Part shown: one piece after another, positions 43,192 to 55,917 of the stretch
Numbering within the stretch: the stretch's first letter is position 1
Layout: every line of letters starts with the position of its first letter
Origin: Typha latifolia
Lineage: Eukaryota > Streptophyta > Magnoliopsida > Poales > Typhaceae
Assembly (NCBI GenBank): GCA_019914945.1
Contig: CM034111.1
Span: forward strand, 7,502,001-7,566,000
DNA length: 64,000 nt
Direction of reading: 5' to 3'
Translations under genes and position numbers: made by a program
The notes under the pieces: model-generated
What the model was told of the DNA's origin: nothing
Seen by the model: the letters and a program-made list of their open reading frames with translations, nothing else
Database searches by the model: none

Positions 43192-43806
43192 CATTATGCT
43201 TTTTTCTGATTCATATTATCTAGTACATAATTTACTCTCTATTTGGCATCACTAATTCGGGGTAAGGTCTATTCACTGAGCCTTTAGCTCATGACTCTTT
43301 TTGTTTTCTCCTTTCCAACAAACCTGAAGTTCCTAAATTCGGTTAGGAATCATACCGCTTCTTTGAACCATTTGCGAGTGGAGCAAGATACTCCCTTAGA
43401 GGTTTTGTTAGTGCGTAAAGAGTAGAATGTGTGAGTGGTGTTATACGCTATATGAGTTATGTTATCTAATGTATTAGTTGACATCCTTCAAAGTGTGTCT
43501 TTATCCTTATCTTATATTCTAGCATGTGACTTTGTACTTATATAATTATGTATATACCATCATTGTGTATATGTAGTTGTGAAAAGCTTTTAATGATGTG
43601 TTGTGACCTATGTGGGGCCCAAGTAGAGTTATCTGTATACTGTTGATAGTCAGACTTGAGTTATTCTTAGTTTAGATGTTGTGGATAAAATTATGATGTT
43701 GATACAGGTTTATTTGATTATCAGTAACTAACCAAATGGTCAGGTGCTACACACATGCCGTGTGGGCTCCTGTCATGCACGTGTTTAGAGTTTGGGTGTT
43801 ATAGAT
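43192..43806. repeat. repeat R-related fragment, inverted
   Basis: Reverse complement of R in its first 120 bp (for example GGGGTAAGGTCTATTCACTGA matches 5880-5910 reversed), then a more diverged part ending TTTGGGTGTTATA, which resembles the 3' end of many plant gypsy LTRs. No coding content. Confidence 0.6.
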
Positions 43807-44634
43807 CTCCTTGATGTTGCCATCTTCCTTGTCTCCGCCATTAATAGGAGTCCGAGGTTTGCCGGGCTGTGATACCACTGATAGGTACAGAACGTCCTCT
43901 TCAATATCTGGATTGCGTGTAGGAAAGCAATCCGCGCAACTGATTGGAACTATTCACTAGATATTATCCCTTAGTCAAAAATTACGAAACCAAAGGTAAT
44001 TGATCCGTAACTTTTGGATCTATGTTTTTAGTATTTACGCCATTTGCAAATTCGGACTGCAACTGGGGAGAAAATACGCAAGAGTGGGGGTGATGGTGAT
44101 GGTGACGTGTGGAGGGGATGATATGGTTATGGATGATAATGAAGATGAGGGTGGATGGTTAATAGAGTTTTAAGGGATAAAGATGAAGGGGAAGAAGCGG
44201 CGGAGATCCCAAGAAGGAGGGAGGACTCGATATACAAGAGAGGTTAGAAGAACACCGACATCGAGATGGCACACGCCTAGGGCTTGAAGGAAAGGGAAGA
44301 GAGATTAGGGTAAAGAGGATAGAAGGGAGATAGAAATCAATATTCATTCATCATAATGATTTTTGTTTGCCGTCCACACATTAAGAAACTAATCAAACAA
44401 ACCAAAATGACAATTATTAACCATAAAAATAGTGGACTCTCGTCGATCTCATTCGAACGGGCTCGACCACGTTCGAACGCACAAAATACGTTATCTGTCG
44501 ATATGAATGCCTGCAGGCGTTTGCAAGGGCGTTCGAACGCGCCTCCTCCCGCGTTCTAATGCAACCTACAAAAATCTTATTTTTTGGAAAATAAACAACT
44601 AGTATAATAAGAAAAGACTCAGCAAAGTATATCA
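43807..44634 (-). mobile_element. gypsy LTR-B with leader, minus strand
   Basis: LTR-B of 756 bp (43879-44634) with TGATATACTTTG and CTATCA ends in the element's direction, followed at 43878 by a primer-site-like TGGTATCAC and 60 bp of gag leader. It is more diverged than the other LTR-B copies but keeps four GTTCGAACG-type palindromes (44450-44560). It marks the left edge of the mostly non-LTR island; TATTG follows at 44635. Confidence 0.82.
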
Positions 44635-46326
44635 TATTGTCAAATCTAATAAAAATAAATAAATAATTATAATTTATTTTGACTATGGGGGGTTAAGTTC
44701 TTAAGTTAAAAAGTAAAATTGCGTTTGTGCACTTAAGGCCAAACCATATACACGTAATAAAATGTAATTTTACAAATTATCCGGTTACGCCACCTAATTT
44801 CATAGGTTGATGATATATGTTCAGATCTTTTTCAAGACTAGATCAAAATGCATCCTCCAACATCCACTGACATCACAAAACACACAGAGATGATATATCT
44901 TTTTCCTCTTTCAGTGTGCTTTTGCCTTTTCCTTCTTTTTTTCTTTAATGTCTTTGTTTTCCTTTTGGGGATTTGCGGAATCTTTTTTTCTCTCATTCAG
45001 GAATGGCCAAAGAAGCCCCAGTAATTCATGAAAGCAACAATAACTGAAGGCTCTGACAAGCCAAATGTTAGGGGAACATCTTTCTGCCACCCAATTCAAA
45101 CTACAACCTTCTCCTTTTATGTCCTTCCAGGTCAATTCATCCTGTCATGTTTTTTTTTTTTTTTTGTGAGAAAACCCTGTCATTTGGGTTTCCCTCCTTT
45201 GCATCCTTTGCATGCTTCCAACCCCTGTTCCATTTCAGATTCACTGCAACCCTAGTTGCACCCCCTTCTCCTGCATCTCTTCGTCTAGCATGTAAAAGAA
45301 ATTTAAAGAAGAAAAAATTAAACAAAGCACAACATACTAGAATTTTATTTCTTAAATGTCAACCACCTTAATTCATATTATATAGTGCATATCCTTGTGG
45401 GATCTGCACAAATAATATCATATATATCTTTCTACTGCAACTAGTTAAAGTTTTATATATGCAGCTAGAATTAAATTTATATCAACATGATATTGATCAT
45501 TTTACATCGAAGATCAATTATAACTTGAGAGTCTTCTACTTTGCTGATTACACCGCACGCATGTGGTATCCAGTGTTAATATGAATGCATGCAAAAAGAC
45601 GCTAACCTCATCGCTTACAGTTTTCAGGTAACTTGATGAGTTAATGATCTAAGTAAGTTTCACTATTCTCAGGCCTATTTTTCATATCAATTCCACCATT
45701 AACAATCTATATGAATATATATTTTATTTTTATTGTCTTAAAAATACACTCCAAGTTTAGATTAATTAACCCAACACGTAATACCTGAATAGAGAATATT
45801 TCTGTTAATTTGAAAAAAGAAACAAAAATACCTAATACCTAATACCTATCTTTTGACCTTAAGAATTTTTATAATAATAGATCTCTTTATAATAGATCTC
45901 AAGGGCTATGACGGTTATTAACCATATATATATTAAATAAACTCATCTACGTGGTAATTATAGGTCAGACAAACTAATGGTAGGGTGCTTTTAAGGTAAT
46001 AAGAAAAAAATAGTTGTCAAATGTTAAATACGAATATATGAGGTGCACTTTAATTAATACAAATAAATGCAAACTATAGAGTGTAAAATTTATTATAAAA
46101 CAATCGTAAGAAAACATATAAACATTTAATATATAATATTTTTTTATTGTCTCAAGCTATGAGAGAAGTATTAAGGGCTTGTTTGCTTTGAGTTGAGAGG
46201 AGCGCTAACCTAGTTAAGTAACCAAACATCAAAATATCTTTTTTTTTTTCCTAATTTAGTTCAGTACCTACTCCCAAATAAATACCAATATATTAAGAGC
46301 ATTTCTTTCGTACAGTAGAGGTAATT
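44635..46326. other. intergenic, no gene seen
   Basis: AT-rich sequence without LTR similarity to the rest of the window. It contains a poly-T run near 45151-45170. A 74-codon minus-strand frame at 44911-45135 and plus-strand frames at 45028-45371 have no recognisable motif and Lys/Glu or Phe runs from low-complexity DNA. I see no supported gene. Confidence 0.5.
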
Positions 46327-48319
46327 GTTTAAGTCATATCAAGGATAAAATTGTAATCAATTTGAAATAATGTTAGAATTAATATACGGCAAATACTGCA
46401 ATACCCCTCTAAAATTTATAATCTTAATCTAATAGTTATAATAGCCAGATTTCACAGCCGATACCGGTTCCAAAACCACATTACGTAAAAAAAGGACATA
46501 TTAGTTAAGAAGATTTGATTACGTGCGCCTAACTTCCCGATTACACATTCTTTTCTTCTATTAAGATTTCTCTCTTTTGTGATAGATGTGATTATGCCAT
46601 AATTACAAGAGATATTATTTAATATCAATCAGTTTGATGAAGATCTAACGATTAAGATCTTCATAGGTATAATAGGAATATAAAAAATTTAAAATATATC
46701 ACCGGTTCAATAGGTATTATTATTTTTCAAATATATTATCTTGTACATTATTTTTTGATAATTATATTATCTTATATAAAAAAAATGCCTAGACACATGT
46801 ATATGTATCTAAACCCTAGGCAATAATATCACTCCTTTGCTTAAGTAAAAAATGGAAGAAATATTAAAAAACAAAAGAAAATCCAAGATTTTAACGTGAA
46901 AAAACCCAAACGGAAAAAAACCACAGATCCAAACTTGGATCAAAACTAATCACTAGAATAGTAGTAGTTAAAAGACTGACTCACAAAACAACCCGTCGAT
47001 CTAAATGACTTTGTTCCTCTTAGTCTTGCTCACTAGAACTCACGATTTACCGCTTCTCATGATTGATATTCAACCTCAATAGCCCATGAGATTGATCTTT
47101 CATCTAGATAGCCCTTAAGACGAAAGATTAAGCCTTGTAGAAGAGTAGGACCTTGTTGGTTGAAGAAACGATGTAGCTTGAAGAGTTCTCCTTCAAAATT
47201 GCTTCACTAACCACTCTAGAGTTAGGGCATCATAATACTTATATATGATCTCCAAGATAGAGCCAAATCTAAGTCTTATCCAAACTCATAAAAGTCCAAA
47301 AATTGCAAACTTCGTAGGTGCGTTCGAACGTGGCCCGGGTGCGTTAGAACAGTCTAACTTGATCTCAGGTGCGATCGAACGGGCCATAGTACGTTCGAAC
47401 GCGGTGGCTTGATTTTCACAGATTGTGTTCGAATGGCCAAGACTGCGTTCAAACGCGCGCAGAAACATCACTTACTACTTGTGCGAACGCCTACGCTCGC
47501 GTTCGAACGCACTTTTGAACGCTAGTTACTATCTGTGCGAACGTCTGCGCTCGCGTTCGAACGCGCTTGTGAATGTTAGTTACTGTTTGTGCGAACGCTT
47601 GCGCTCGTGTTCGAACACGCTTGTGAACGCTACTCTCTGTCTATGCGAATGCGAAAACTTTTCTTCTTTGATCTTGCAATTATTTAAACCAAATATGTTC
47701 TAGACTTTTATAAATGCTCATGTACATGTATAAAAATACTTAGAATATTTTGTACACAATTGCTAACACTAAAACCTAACATTATAATTTAGTAAGTAAA
47801 AAATATATATATATCCTTAACCGAGGATAATGTATATATATCATAATAAATATATTTTTTATAATTAACTGGATGAAAGTTTAATTAAATTTTATCTATT
47901 TAATTATTTTTTATTATTTACATATATCTCTCGTTAGTTTAAAATTAATTTAAATTAAACTTAATAACAAGATAGAGATAGAGAATCATATTTAAATTGA
48001 AGTCTATCTTCAAAGGATCAAATTTAAATAGTTTAATATTAAATAATATCTCTTGTAATTATAGCATAATCATATCCATCGCAAATAAGAGAAATCTCAA
48101 TAGAAGAAAAGAATGTGTAATCGGAAAGTTAGGCTCACGTAATCAAATCTTGTTGACTAATATGTTCTTTCTTTTTAAGTAATGTGGTTTTGGAAACTAG
48201 CTATTATAACCATTAGATTAAAATTATAAATTTTAGAGGGGTATTGAAATATTTCCTATATATTAATTCTAACATTATTTCAAATTGATTATAATTTTAT
48301 CCTTGATAGGACTTAAAAC
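46327..48319. mobile_element. long-inverted-repeat element split by a solo LTR
   Basis: The left arm, 46327-46627, is the reverse complement of the right arm, 48034-48319 (about 290-300 bp, with clear but imperfect identity; the left arm has a short extra segment near 46460). Shared blocks include AATACCCCTCTAAAATTTAT and GATTACACATTCTTTTCTTC. Once the solo LTR at 46777-47781 is ignored, the element is about 990 bp with no coding capacity, in the style of a foldback or Mutator-like miniature element. Its own target duplication could not be fixed. Confidence 0.75.
46777..47781 (-). mobile_element. solo LTR-C (diverged)
   Basis: Isolated copia LTR of 1005 bp on the minus strand, flanked by perfect 5-bp duplications TTATA (46772-46776 and 47782-47786). 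Its start in the + direction has changed to TAAAAAAAATGCC instead of TGAAAAAACCC. The U3 contains its own tandem series of about 59-bp units with GCGTTCGAACGC (47460-47650), different from the 53-bp unit of the other copies. This is the oldest-looking LTR-C here. The open frame at 47425-47703 is the array. Confidence 0.92.
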
Positions 48320-48432
48320 TATTATTTTTATATCTTATCAATTTTATCTCTCCTCTCCTTCCCTTTCTATTCCAAAATATTCATATTTTATATTAAATAT
48401 GTCCAACCAAGTTTCTCTCCTCTCACTGCACC

Positions 48433-48990
48433 ATATAACCCAGGAAATATGCATTTAAATCTGGAAACTACTATTGTAGACATTAAATAAGTGAACAAAT
48501 ATGTACTTAAGTCCGTAAATTACTATTATAAACATCATATAAACCAACAAATATGCACTTAAGTTCGCAAATTACTATTATAGACATCATATAAGCTAGC
48601 AAATATGTACTTAAACCGCCAAATTGTTATTATGGATACTATATAAACTAGCAAATATGCACCGTCTACAAATTGCTATTATAGACACTATATAAACCAG
48701 CAAATATATACTTATGCTGACAAATTGCTATTATAAACACCATATAAGCTAGCAAATATGCTCTTAATCCTACAAATTACCATTATAAATACTATATAAG
48801 TCAGTAAATATGCATCTAAGCCAGCAATTAAATTGCTATTATATACATCATATAAACTAGTAAATATGCATTTAAGCCCGTAAATTAATTATAGACTCTA
48901 TATAAGCAAACAAATATGCACTTAAGCCTACAAATAACTATTATAAATATTATATAAGCCAACAAATATGCAATTAAATTGACAATTGCT
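48433..48990. repeat. minisatellite, about 58-bp units
   Basis: Nine to ten degenerate head-to-tail copies of a unit reading roughly AAATATGCACTTAAG, then CAAATTGCTATTATAGAC, then TATAAGC. Units range from about 50 to 65 bp. AT-rich, non-coding; no other copy in the window. Confidence 0.88.
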
Positions 48991-49390
48991 TATTATAATA
49001 TATTCATATTTGTATATAATATATGAATATTATAATATTGATATATTATAATATTATAATATTCATATATTATAATATTATAATATTTGTATAGTAAAAT
49101 AGTATAACATTCATATATTATAATCTTATAGTATTCATATATTAAAATATTATGATATACTCTAATATTTGTATACGATAACATTATCGTATTGTAATAT
49201 TATAATATGCGAATATTACAATATTTAGTATACGGATATAATTATATTTTTGTATTCATATTATAATATTATAAAACGAATATTATAATATTACATTTTA
49301 ATATAATAATATACAAATAATATAATATAATATAATAATAATATTCATAAGTTATGATACACCATATAATATGTATATTATAATAATAAC
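48991..49390. repeat. AT-rich low-complexity block
   Basis: Runs of TATTATAATATTCATATATT-like sequence that can pair with themselves. A 63-codon frame on the minus strand (48993-49184, Tyr/Ile-rich) is an artefact of this composition. Confidence 0.85.
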
Positions 49391-51555
49391 CACCATAATG
49401 GTATAAACGTATTTTTGTCTATCAAATTTATATATCATTTATTTTCTGCCAAAATTAACACTTTTCTACTTTTCACGTCACATTACAAAAAATAAATATA
49501 CTCAACCTAATTTAAAATCAAACACTAAATAAGGAGGGCCCTTGATACCCTACATACATGCGTTGCACCTGCTGCAATAACCTAAAAAAAACTATGTCCT
49601 TACGTTGACTCCCCTCAGTCAACAGTTCCAGGAGTTGAACCGGAACAGTCTGGTCTGAATTTGGACTTCTGCATGATCTCATCTATAACATTATTAAAAA
49701 GACAACACTCACTAGCATGTCTCAGTCTTTGGCAACGCAGACTGCTTCATGTTTTGGCATGTGTAATTAATAGATGATGAGGCAACCTACACTGTTTTCA
49801 GCCTGGTGGCCGTGTCGTCTTTCGTCTGTCCTCTTACTTGATTGTGCGGTGGATGATGTACATGGATACAACACCGTGACTGGATTAATTAATTGTCACT
49901 GTGATGCAATTGCACAACATAAAAGAGGTTATTTGCTGTGTATACCTTTGAAATTTTTTTCTTATTTACTTATACCTCTCTAAAATTAATATTTATATTT
50001 ATACTTCTCAAAATATATTATATTACGTAGATATCATACCCATTACTTTTTTAATTAAGTTTCAATAATTAAATAAGAATTATTTTTAACTAAGTTGTAT
50101 GTTTTTGAAAGATCTGCATGCAATTATGTGAATATTAACTTTAGATAGGCATACAAATAATTACGGAATTTTGAAGAATATATATAAAAAAAACGGATAA
50201 ATGATTGCCTTTGAGAAATATTTCTCAACCATCTAGGACTTGCCATCTGGCTGGAGCATTACCAGGCTTGGAGACAAAGATCTGCCACCACTGTTCCAAT
50301 AACTCCCTTTGCCTCTTTTAGATCCTCCAAATTGCAGGTGTACAAACAAAATTTCCTCCATGGCTCATTGTCTCTTTCAAAATTTCGGGTCCAATTGTAG
50401 AGAAGCCTTAATTTAATTGGTACGGTACCAAAATAAGTAAAAGTTGACAATAGATAGATTAAGAGATCTAGTGTTCAATTGAAAGGATAGAATAAGTTTG
50501 TTATAATTAACTCCATAGATAAAAAAAATCTAAAAAATAAATAAACAAAAAGTGTTAAATAGCAAATATAAAAAATCATCATTCTCTAATCATTTTAAGT
50601 TTTTAGAATAGTTGGTAACTTGGTATAATATCAACATAGTGGTCCTAAATTCAAATCCAACAAATTTGTCTTTTAAAATATAGAAGAAATTATAATTTAA
50701 TTTGTATCACTTACCTATTATAGTTATATCCAAATTGAAATCATTATATCTAAGTCATAAGTCTAATTTGAAGATCTTCATTAAAGATAAAGTTGTCGAG
50801 GATTGGATAAACTTTACAAAACTATAAAGGATAAAGTAACATAAATTAATAAATAAATTTAGGCTAATGATATGGAGATAAAATATAATTTTCTCTAAAA
50901 TAAAAATCAATTGCCCATTTAAATTAAGTCAACTTCTTGGGTTATTAAAACGTCTCAGTTCTGAAGTAAGAGTATTAAATATTAAATATAAAGTAGTATG
51001 TGAGTTAACTAATATCTGACACTTTCATTCAAGATCAAAGCTGACGGCTTTGTATCTAACTACAGTGCTACCAATTGTTTGACTACCTCATGGTCGAAGT
51101 TTCTTGTCTGAAGAGGGGTGAAGATGCATAGATACAAGTTTACAAGACTTTCTTTGACTCCACTAGGATAAGAACACCACTAAGTTACTACTGAAACAGA
51201 GAGTCTTGGAGATATTATCATGTCGATTTCACCCAAACAGGAATCCTTCGAGCAAAAACGAAGTGCCGTTTTCCACAAGTAGCAGTACTGTCGATATGTA
51301 GTCGGCATATAAAAATTAAGAATATTCTCAAATATAAGTTTCCAGAGAGTTCTTAACTAATTGTGACTTTGTTGTATTAACTAATTGTTAAAAATTAAAA
51401 TTAGAAGTAGATAGTCATCAACTTAAAATATAATGTTCATCGAAGCACCTCGAAGACACACAGTACATATATATATGACTAAGTAACCAGCCAGTCAAAA
51501 GTTACTACAGCAAGCCTAGCTAGCTGTAGACACTGCACTGACCTTTATCTCTTCC
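49391..51555. other. intergenic, upstream of the WOX gene
   Basis: 2.1 kb without LTR sequence. Frames at 49774-49983 and 50259-50450 lack recognisable motifs and are not supported. The last part should contain the promoter of the gene that starts at 51599. Confidence 0.55.
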
Positions 51556-51563
51556 TATAAATA
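51556..51563 (+). promoter_or_regulatory. TATA box of the WOX gene
   Basis: TATAAATA, 36 bp upstream of the start codon at 51599. The spacing implies a very short 5' UTR (about 10 bp) if this box is used, so an upstream start site is also possible. Confidence 0.5.
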
Positions 51564-51598
51564 TAGTCTCATATTACTACATCATCCCCACGGCTGAC

Positions 51599-52415
51599 AT
51601 GAAGATTCAGCAATTACACATAGGCCTCTGGGAGCAAGGCTCCTATCCTCTCTCTTATTCTTCTTCTTCCTCTTCTTCCACCTACACATCCTCTTTAAAC
51701 CACAACTTGATCAAACACCTTGGACCACTTGCACCTAAGCTCGCTACCTCCGAGATTGTCACCTCTCTCGAGTTCAGTAGTTTGCAGGACTCTCCAAAAT
51801 CTCAGTGCAGTATGAGGAAGCCAAATACATTTCTTGTATGTCTTCTATTTCTCCAATACTACTTGTGTTGTATGTTGCTACTACTAACACGGACTTAATT
51901 GTGGAAGCAGATTGAGACGCAGTCGAATGGGAGACGTTGGAATCCCTCTCCAGCCCAAGTAAGAATACTGGAGGTGTTGTACCAGCGTGGTTTGAGAACG
52001 CCAAAACCCCACCAGATTGACTGGATCACTGCGGAGCTCCGCAAGTATGGTAGGATCGAAGGGAAGAACGTCTTTTACTGGTTCCAAAACCACAAAGCCC
52101 GTGAGCGCCAGAAGCAGAAGCACGCTGCTCTCTTCGCGTTCAGTATGAATAATGTTAGTCTTGCAACCATGAAATTAGAGTAGGGCTATAAAATCTAATT
52201 TCACACGTTGCGTATAAAAGAAAGTTTGCATGTAGTTATCTTAAGAAGACTGCTTGTTGTGGTGGATACAGGGAGAGGAGAGGAAAGAAGGCTGTGATGG
52301 GAGCTGCAAGCGTAAATGGAGGAGTCGGGCAGCCAAGCGTCTTGAAGTTGAAAAGGGTGCGGAGGATGGGACTTTGGAGCTATTCCCTTTGCACCCTGAG
52401 AAGCATATCAGATAG
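51599..52415 (+). CDS. WOX4-like: WUSCHEL-related homeobox protein, WOX4-like (3 exons)
   Basis: Plant-specific homeodomain transcription factor acting in the nucleus. WOX4 maintains vascular cambium and procambium downstream of the TDIF peptide receptor. Predicted exons: 51599-51835, 51911-52153 and 52272-52415, with introns of 75 bp (GTATGT...GCAG) and 118 bp (GTTAGT...ACAG), all phase 0, giving 207 residues. Exon 1 (79 codons) has the WOX4-type N-terminal GPLAPKL (residues 42-48; usually RPLAPKL). Exon 2 carries the homeodomain (about 88-149), with [19 protein letters not shown] and the invariant [18 protein letters not shown] helix. Exon 3 ends in the WUS box TLELFPL (194-200), then HPEKHIR. 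The order, the short length and the C-terminal LELFPLHPE favour WOX4 over WOX1, WOX2, WOX3 or WOX5. No stop or frameshift. It is the only intact gene in the window. Exon borders are inferred from splice signals and frame. Confidence 0.88.
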
Positions 52416-52450
52416 AGAAGAACTGAAAGTTCTTCACTAATTTCCTTCAT

Positions 52451-52454
<4 letters not shown>

Positions 52455-52493
<39 letters not shown>
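52455..52493 (+). repeat. CT microsatellite downstream of WOX stop
   Basis: About 19 uninterrupted TC dinucleotides, 40 bp after the stop codon and so probably in the 3' UTR. Perfect repeats of this length are usually length-polymorphic. Confidence 0.95.
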
Positions 52494-52496
<3 letters not shown>

Positions 52497-54507
52497 CTGA
52501 GAGCTAATCTCTTCTTTGATATGTTTAAATTATGCAGTGCTACGTGCAGTTATGCGAAATTCCTTTTCTTTTGACCTTTCTCTTTTCTGTTTGAGGACGA
52601 TTTAAGGAGAAATTGTTATCAGTATTTAACTCAATGTCTTTATATTAATGGCCTAACGAATATGGTTGGTTTGGTTAATTTGATCATCCTACTATTCACA
52701 CTATTTAAACATGCACCATTAAGCTGAATTCAAGTATTTTTATAACTGCACGTAAGGAAACTTAGGTAAAAACTTTATAGGAGATTAGAAATAACACATT
52801 CATTCAACCCGCAAGGACATATGGTGCAAAATTTTATGAGGATCGAAGACATACTTATTGATATAGTAAATAGGATCTTGATCCATATTAAGACCTTTTA
52901 GGTAGAAGCGATTGCCTTTACGCATGGATTTTCACGCGCTAAATTACTTTCCTTTTTCACTAGATGCGATGAATTTAATTGGCCAAATTACTTATCATCA
53001 TGAACAATGATAGGATCCAAGTCTGATTTAAAAATTATCTAAATCCATGAATTGTAGGAATTTATGGTCTGCACAATTCAGATATTTTTTTTGTAAGGTA
53101 TTAATGTGACATCTAAGTAATATGAAACAAGATGGATTAGATTGACGACATCATAATCTATAACTTTTATATATAGAATTTTCTTCATATTTAGACTCTC
53201 TTAGGGTGGAAATATGGAAGAGCTGGAGAATATTTTATATAGGTTTAATTATTAAGACTTATTCTTTATAAATAGGGCCTATGGCTTGTATCTCATTGTG
53301 GTTTATGAATGTTTATGAATTGAATTTATCTTCTTCAATCTCTCAATCTCTCCTCTCTCTAGTTTTCTCTCCATCATCTAATAAGCCCTTCTCCTCGTGC
53401 CACCCTCTCTTCTTAGTGGCTTTTCTTTCATCACGATAGTTCTCTTTTTCGTAGTGTGTAACTCTACCAAAGTCTTACTTATGTTAACTACAATAAAAAT
53501 AAAATTTTGGGACATCTCATTTGTGGCAAAATTAGAAAATGGGCCACTAAAAGTATTTGCAATGACAAAAGAAGTCATCGCAAGTTGTTGCAAATATTAT
53601 CATCATGAAAGTATTTATGACAATGCAACCCTAAGTTGACGCAATTAAGTAATTATTTGCGAAGATAATTGCCATCACAAATATTTGTAAATTTTGACGA
53701 GACTAAGATCTTACTGTCACCATTTGAATTAATTGTGTCATTTTCATCGCTTTTTATGATGGCTACTTATAGCAACAAATAAATAGATTTACATCATGCA
53801 TAATATGAGTTGGAAATAATATATTTTTAATGACAAGTTAAGTCTGACACAAAATATTATTTATTTTAGTTTTTTTTTTGTATTCGTCTAGTAGGTGGCA
53901 TAAGTAGTACAATGTTTTGTAACACTATTAGATTATCACGAAAGGTAGTTTTTTTATAGTCAAATTATATTTTTATCAATATTTATATGTTGTCACAAAA
54001 TGTAGTTTTTATAAAAAAAATTATTTGTCAATTATATTCTTTAGTACAAATATACAATGTAGTGATATTTTCAAGAATAAGAAACGACAACTTATCATCC
54101 ACAACATTGAATAAAATTATAGTATAAATTTAGTAAAGTAATAACCAATAATAGCATTAACTAAACAAAGCTTCATAAACATGACAACTTGTTTAGAAAA
54201 TACATGACAAACTAAACTAACACTTGCTTACTAGTTAAATACAATTTAAGATTTCAAATTTGATTGTTCAAGTAACTCATAAAAGCATATCATGCTCCAT
54301 AGCAAGTACTTAAGAAATAACTAGCAAGATTCTCTAAGGTTGTTCTCTTGTAGATATTCAAAAAATAAACCATTTGGAATACATATGTGTAAATAATCTA
54401 ATAATCTAATAATCATTAATTTATTTCTATGCAGTAAGATTATTATACAAATTTCTTTCATATGCTTGATTGGATGGTGAAACTACATGAGAATTTGGTA
54501 GGAACTA
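52494..54507. other. intergenic, downstream of the WOX gene
   Basis: 2 kb of AT-rich sequence without LTR similarity. The overlapping frames at 53378-53639 have no recognised motif. Some GTCATCGCAAG-like and TTTGCGAAG-like words near 53570-53690 hint at a decayed DNA transposon, but no termini were found. Confidence 0.5.
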
Positions 54508-55163
54508 TGATAATTTCTCGAACCAAAGATACGCTATGCAACTATTCCTTCAAGATTTGAATGTATTATAGAAATCAGTCCGCGCAACCGTGAGAAAATA
54601 TTCGTCATATATTCTCATGTAGTCATAAAATTACGAAACCAATTGGGTTAGATCCATAACTTCTTGTTTATAACTTTTGTATTTACATCCTTCAAGATTC
54701 GAACTGTAGCAAGGACGAAAACATGGAATAACATGGGTGATGGTGGTGGTGACAGGTGGAGTGGATGTTAGGGTTATGGAGGATATAGAGATGAAGATGG
54801 ATTGTGGAAGTGCTTGAAGGATGTAGACGAAGGGAACGAAGTGGTTGAGATCCCAAAGAAGAGGGGTGGTTTGACAGTCGAGGGAGATTAGAAATTAGGA
54901 GAAGCATTGCCAACGGTAGAGGTGGAAGGTTAGTAAAGAGGGAGGAGAGAGAAGTCTAGGGAGAAGATAAGAGGCAAGAAATCAATAATCCAATTGCCTA
55001 ATGAATTTAGCTGCCATCCACATATATATAGAGGCTAGCCAACAAGTTATAAAATAATATGAAACCCTAATCCACATATATGTTCTCTGTATGTGCGAAC
55101 GTGATGTAGGCATTCGAACGCAGGTGTTTGAACTCGCCCAACCGCATTCGAACGCACAATATT
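54508..55163 (-). mobile_element. LTR-B fragment, minus strand
   Basis: LTR-B from its 3' end (reverse complement starting TGATAATTTCTCG at 54508) up into the palindrome region (55085-55160), where it stops by joining copia-5 gag. There are no target duplications; it is truncated at 55163. The short frame at 54692-54913 is the CT-rich leader read backwards. Confidence 0.85.
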
Positions 55164-55917
55164 GATTCCGTTATTGATACTTATAGTACAGATGATTAGG
55201 ATATGTTACCAGCTGAATAAGATGAATCTGAAATTCAAAAGGCATATAATGACCTGTACCTGGAGTCGTTTAAACTCAAGAAAAACAATCTTAGACTACA
55301 TCAACGACTCAAGGTAATTGAACTAGAAAGAATTCAATTTGAGAAGAAGTACAAATTGGAGCTTGAACGTGTCAAAGACCTTTCTGAACAACTTGACAAT
55401 GCGAAAAATAAAATGAAGGCTGATGAAATTGAACTAGAGCGATTGAATAAGGAAGTGACATTTCTAAAAGGGAAGAACAAACTTGATGAGATTCTAAAAG
55501 CTCAGATCTCTGGAAAAGACAGGTATGGTGTTGGATACACTGGTAATTCAAATAATAATAAAACTGTCTTTGTTTCTACAGGTATACAAAAGGAAGAATA
55601 CCTGAAGCCATCAACCGCATTTACAAAGCAATCCTGGATGAATGCTTCTAAACTGAAGTTGAATCTACAAACTAGTGAAACTTCGACGGTACCAAAGGTA
55701 ACCTCTAGTCACACTCCTCGACAAAAGGTGAGTAGAAAAATGTTTGTTTCGACATGCTATCATTGCGGCATTCTAGGGCATATTCGACCTCATTGCAAAC
55801 TTTTTCAAAAACCTAGAAGTGCTTTTATTTATGGGATGAAAGCAAAGGCCATATGGGTCAAGAAAAGTGATTTGAAATGTTATGTTGTACATACTGCCTT
55901 GAAAGCTTTAAATTCTG
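55164..55917 (+). pseudogene. copia-5 gag, C-terminal part
   Basis: The 217-codon frame from 55356 shows the part of gag that marks the Sirevirus-like group. A coiled coil (VKDLSEQLDNAKNKMKADEI, then ELERLNKEVTFLKGKNKLDE) is followed by GKDRYGVGYTGNSNN, a basic linker, the second zinc knuckle CYHCGILGHIRPHC, and AIWVKKSDLKCYVVHTALKA, leading to protease. The frame runs into the solo LTR-A at 55918. The N-terminal capsid half is missing at the junction with LTR-B. Confidence 0.9.

Noticed and set aside
43192..43806. Calling this the 3' end of a known gypsy LTR because it ends TTTGGGTGTTATA
   Set aside because: No primer-binding site follows and the start could not be defined; kept as an R-related repeat.
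44911..45135. 74-codon minus-strand frame with a Lys/Glu-rich tail
   Set aside because: The tail comes from a poly-T/CT tract; no known motif and no splice context that would make it an exon.
48991..49390. Tyr/Ile-rich 63-codon frame
   Set aside because: Pure AT low-complexity sequence.
52957..54070. Possible CACTA-type transposon (CACTAGATGCG at 52957 and a reversed TAGTG near 54060, with repeated TCGCAA-like words between)
   Set aside because: The termini share only a few bases beyond CACTA and there is no 3-bp target duplication, so the match may be chance.
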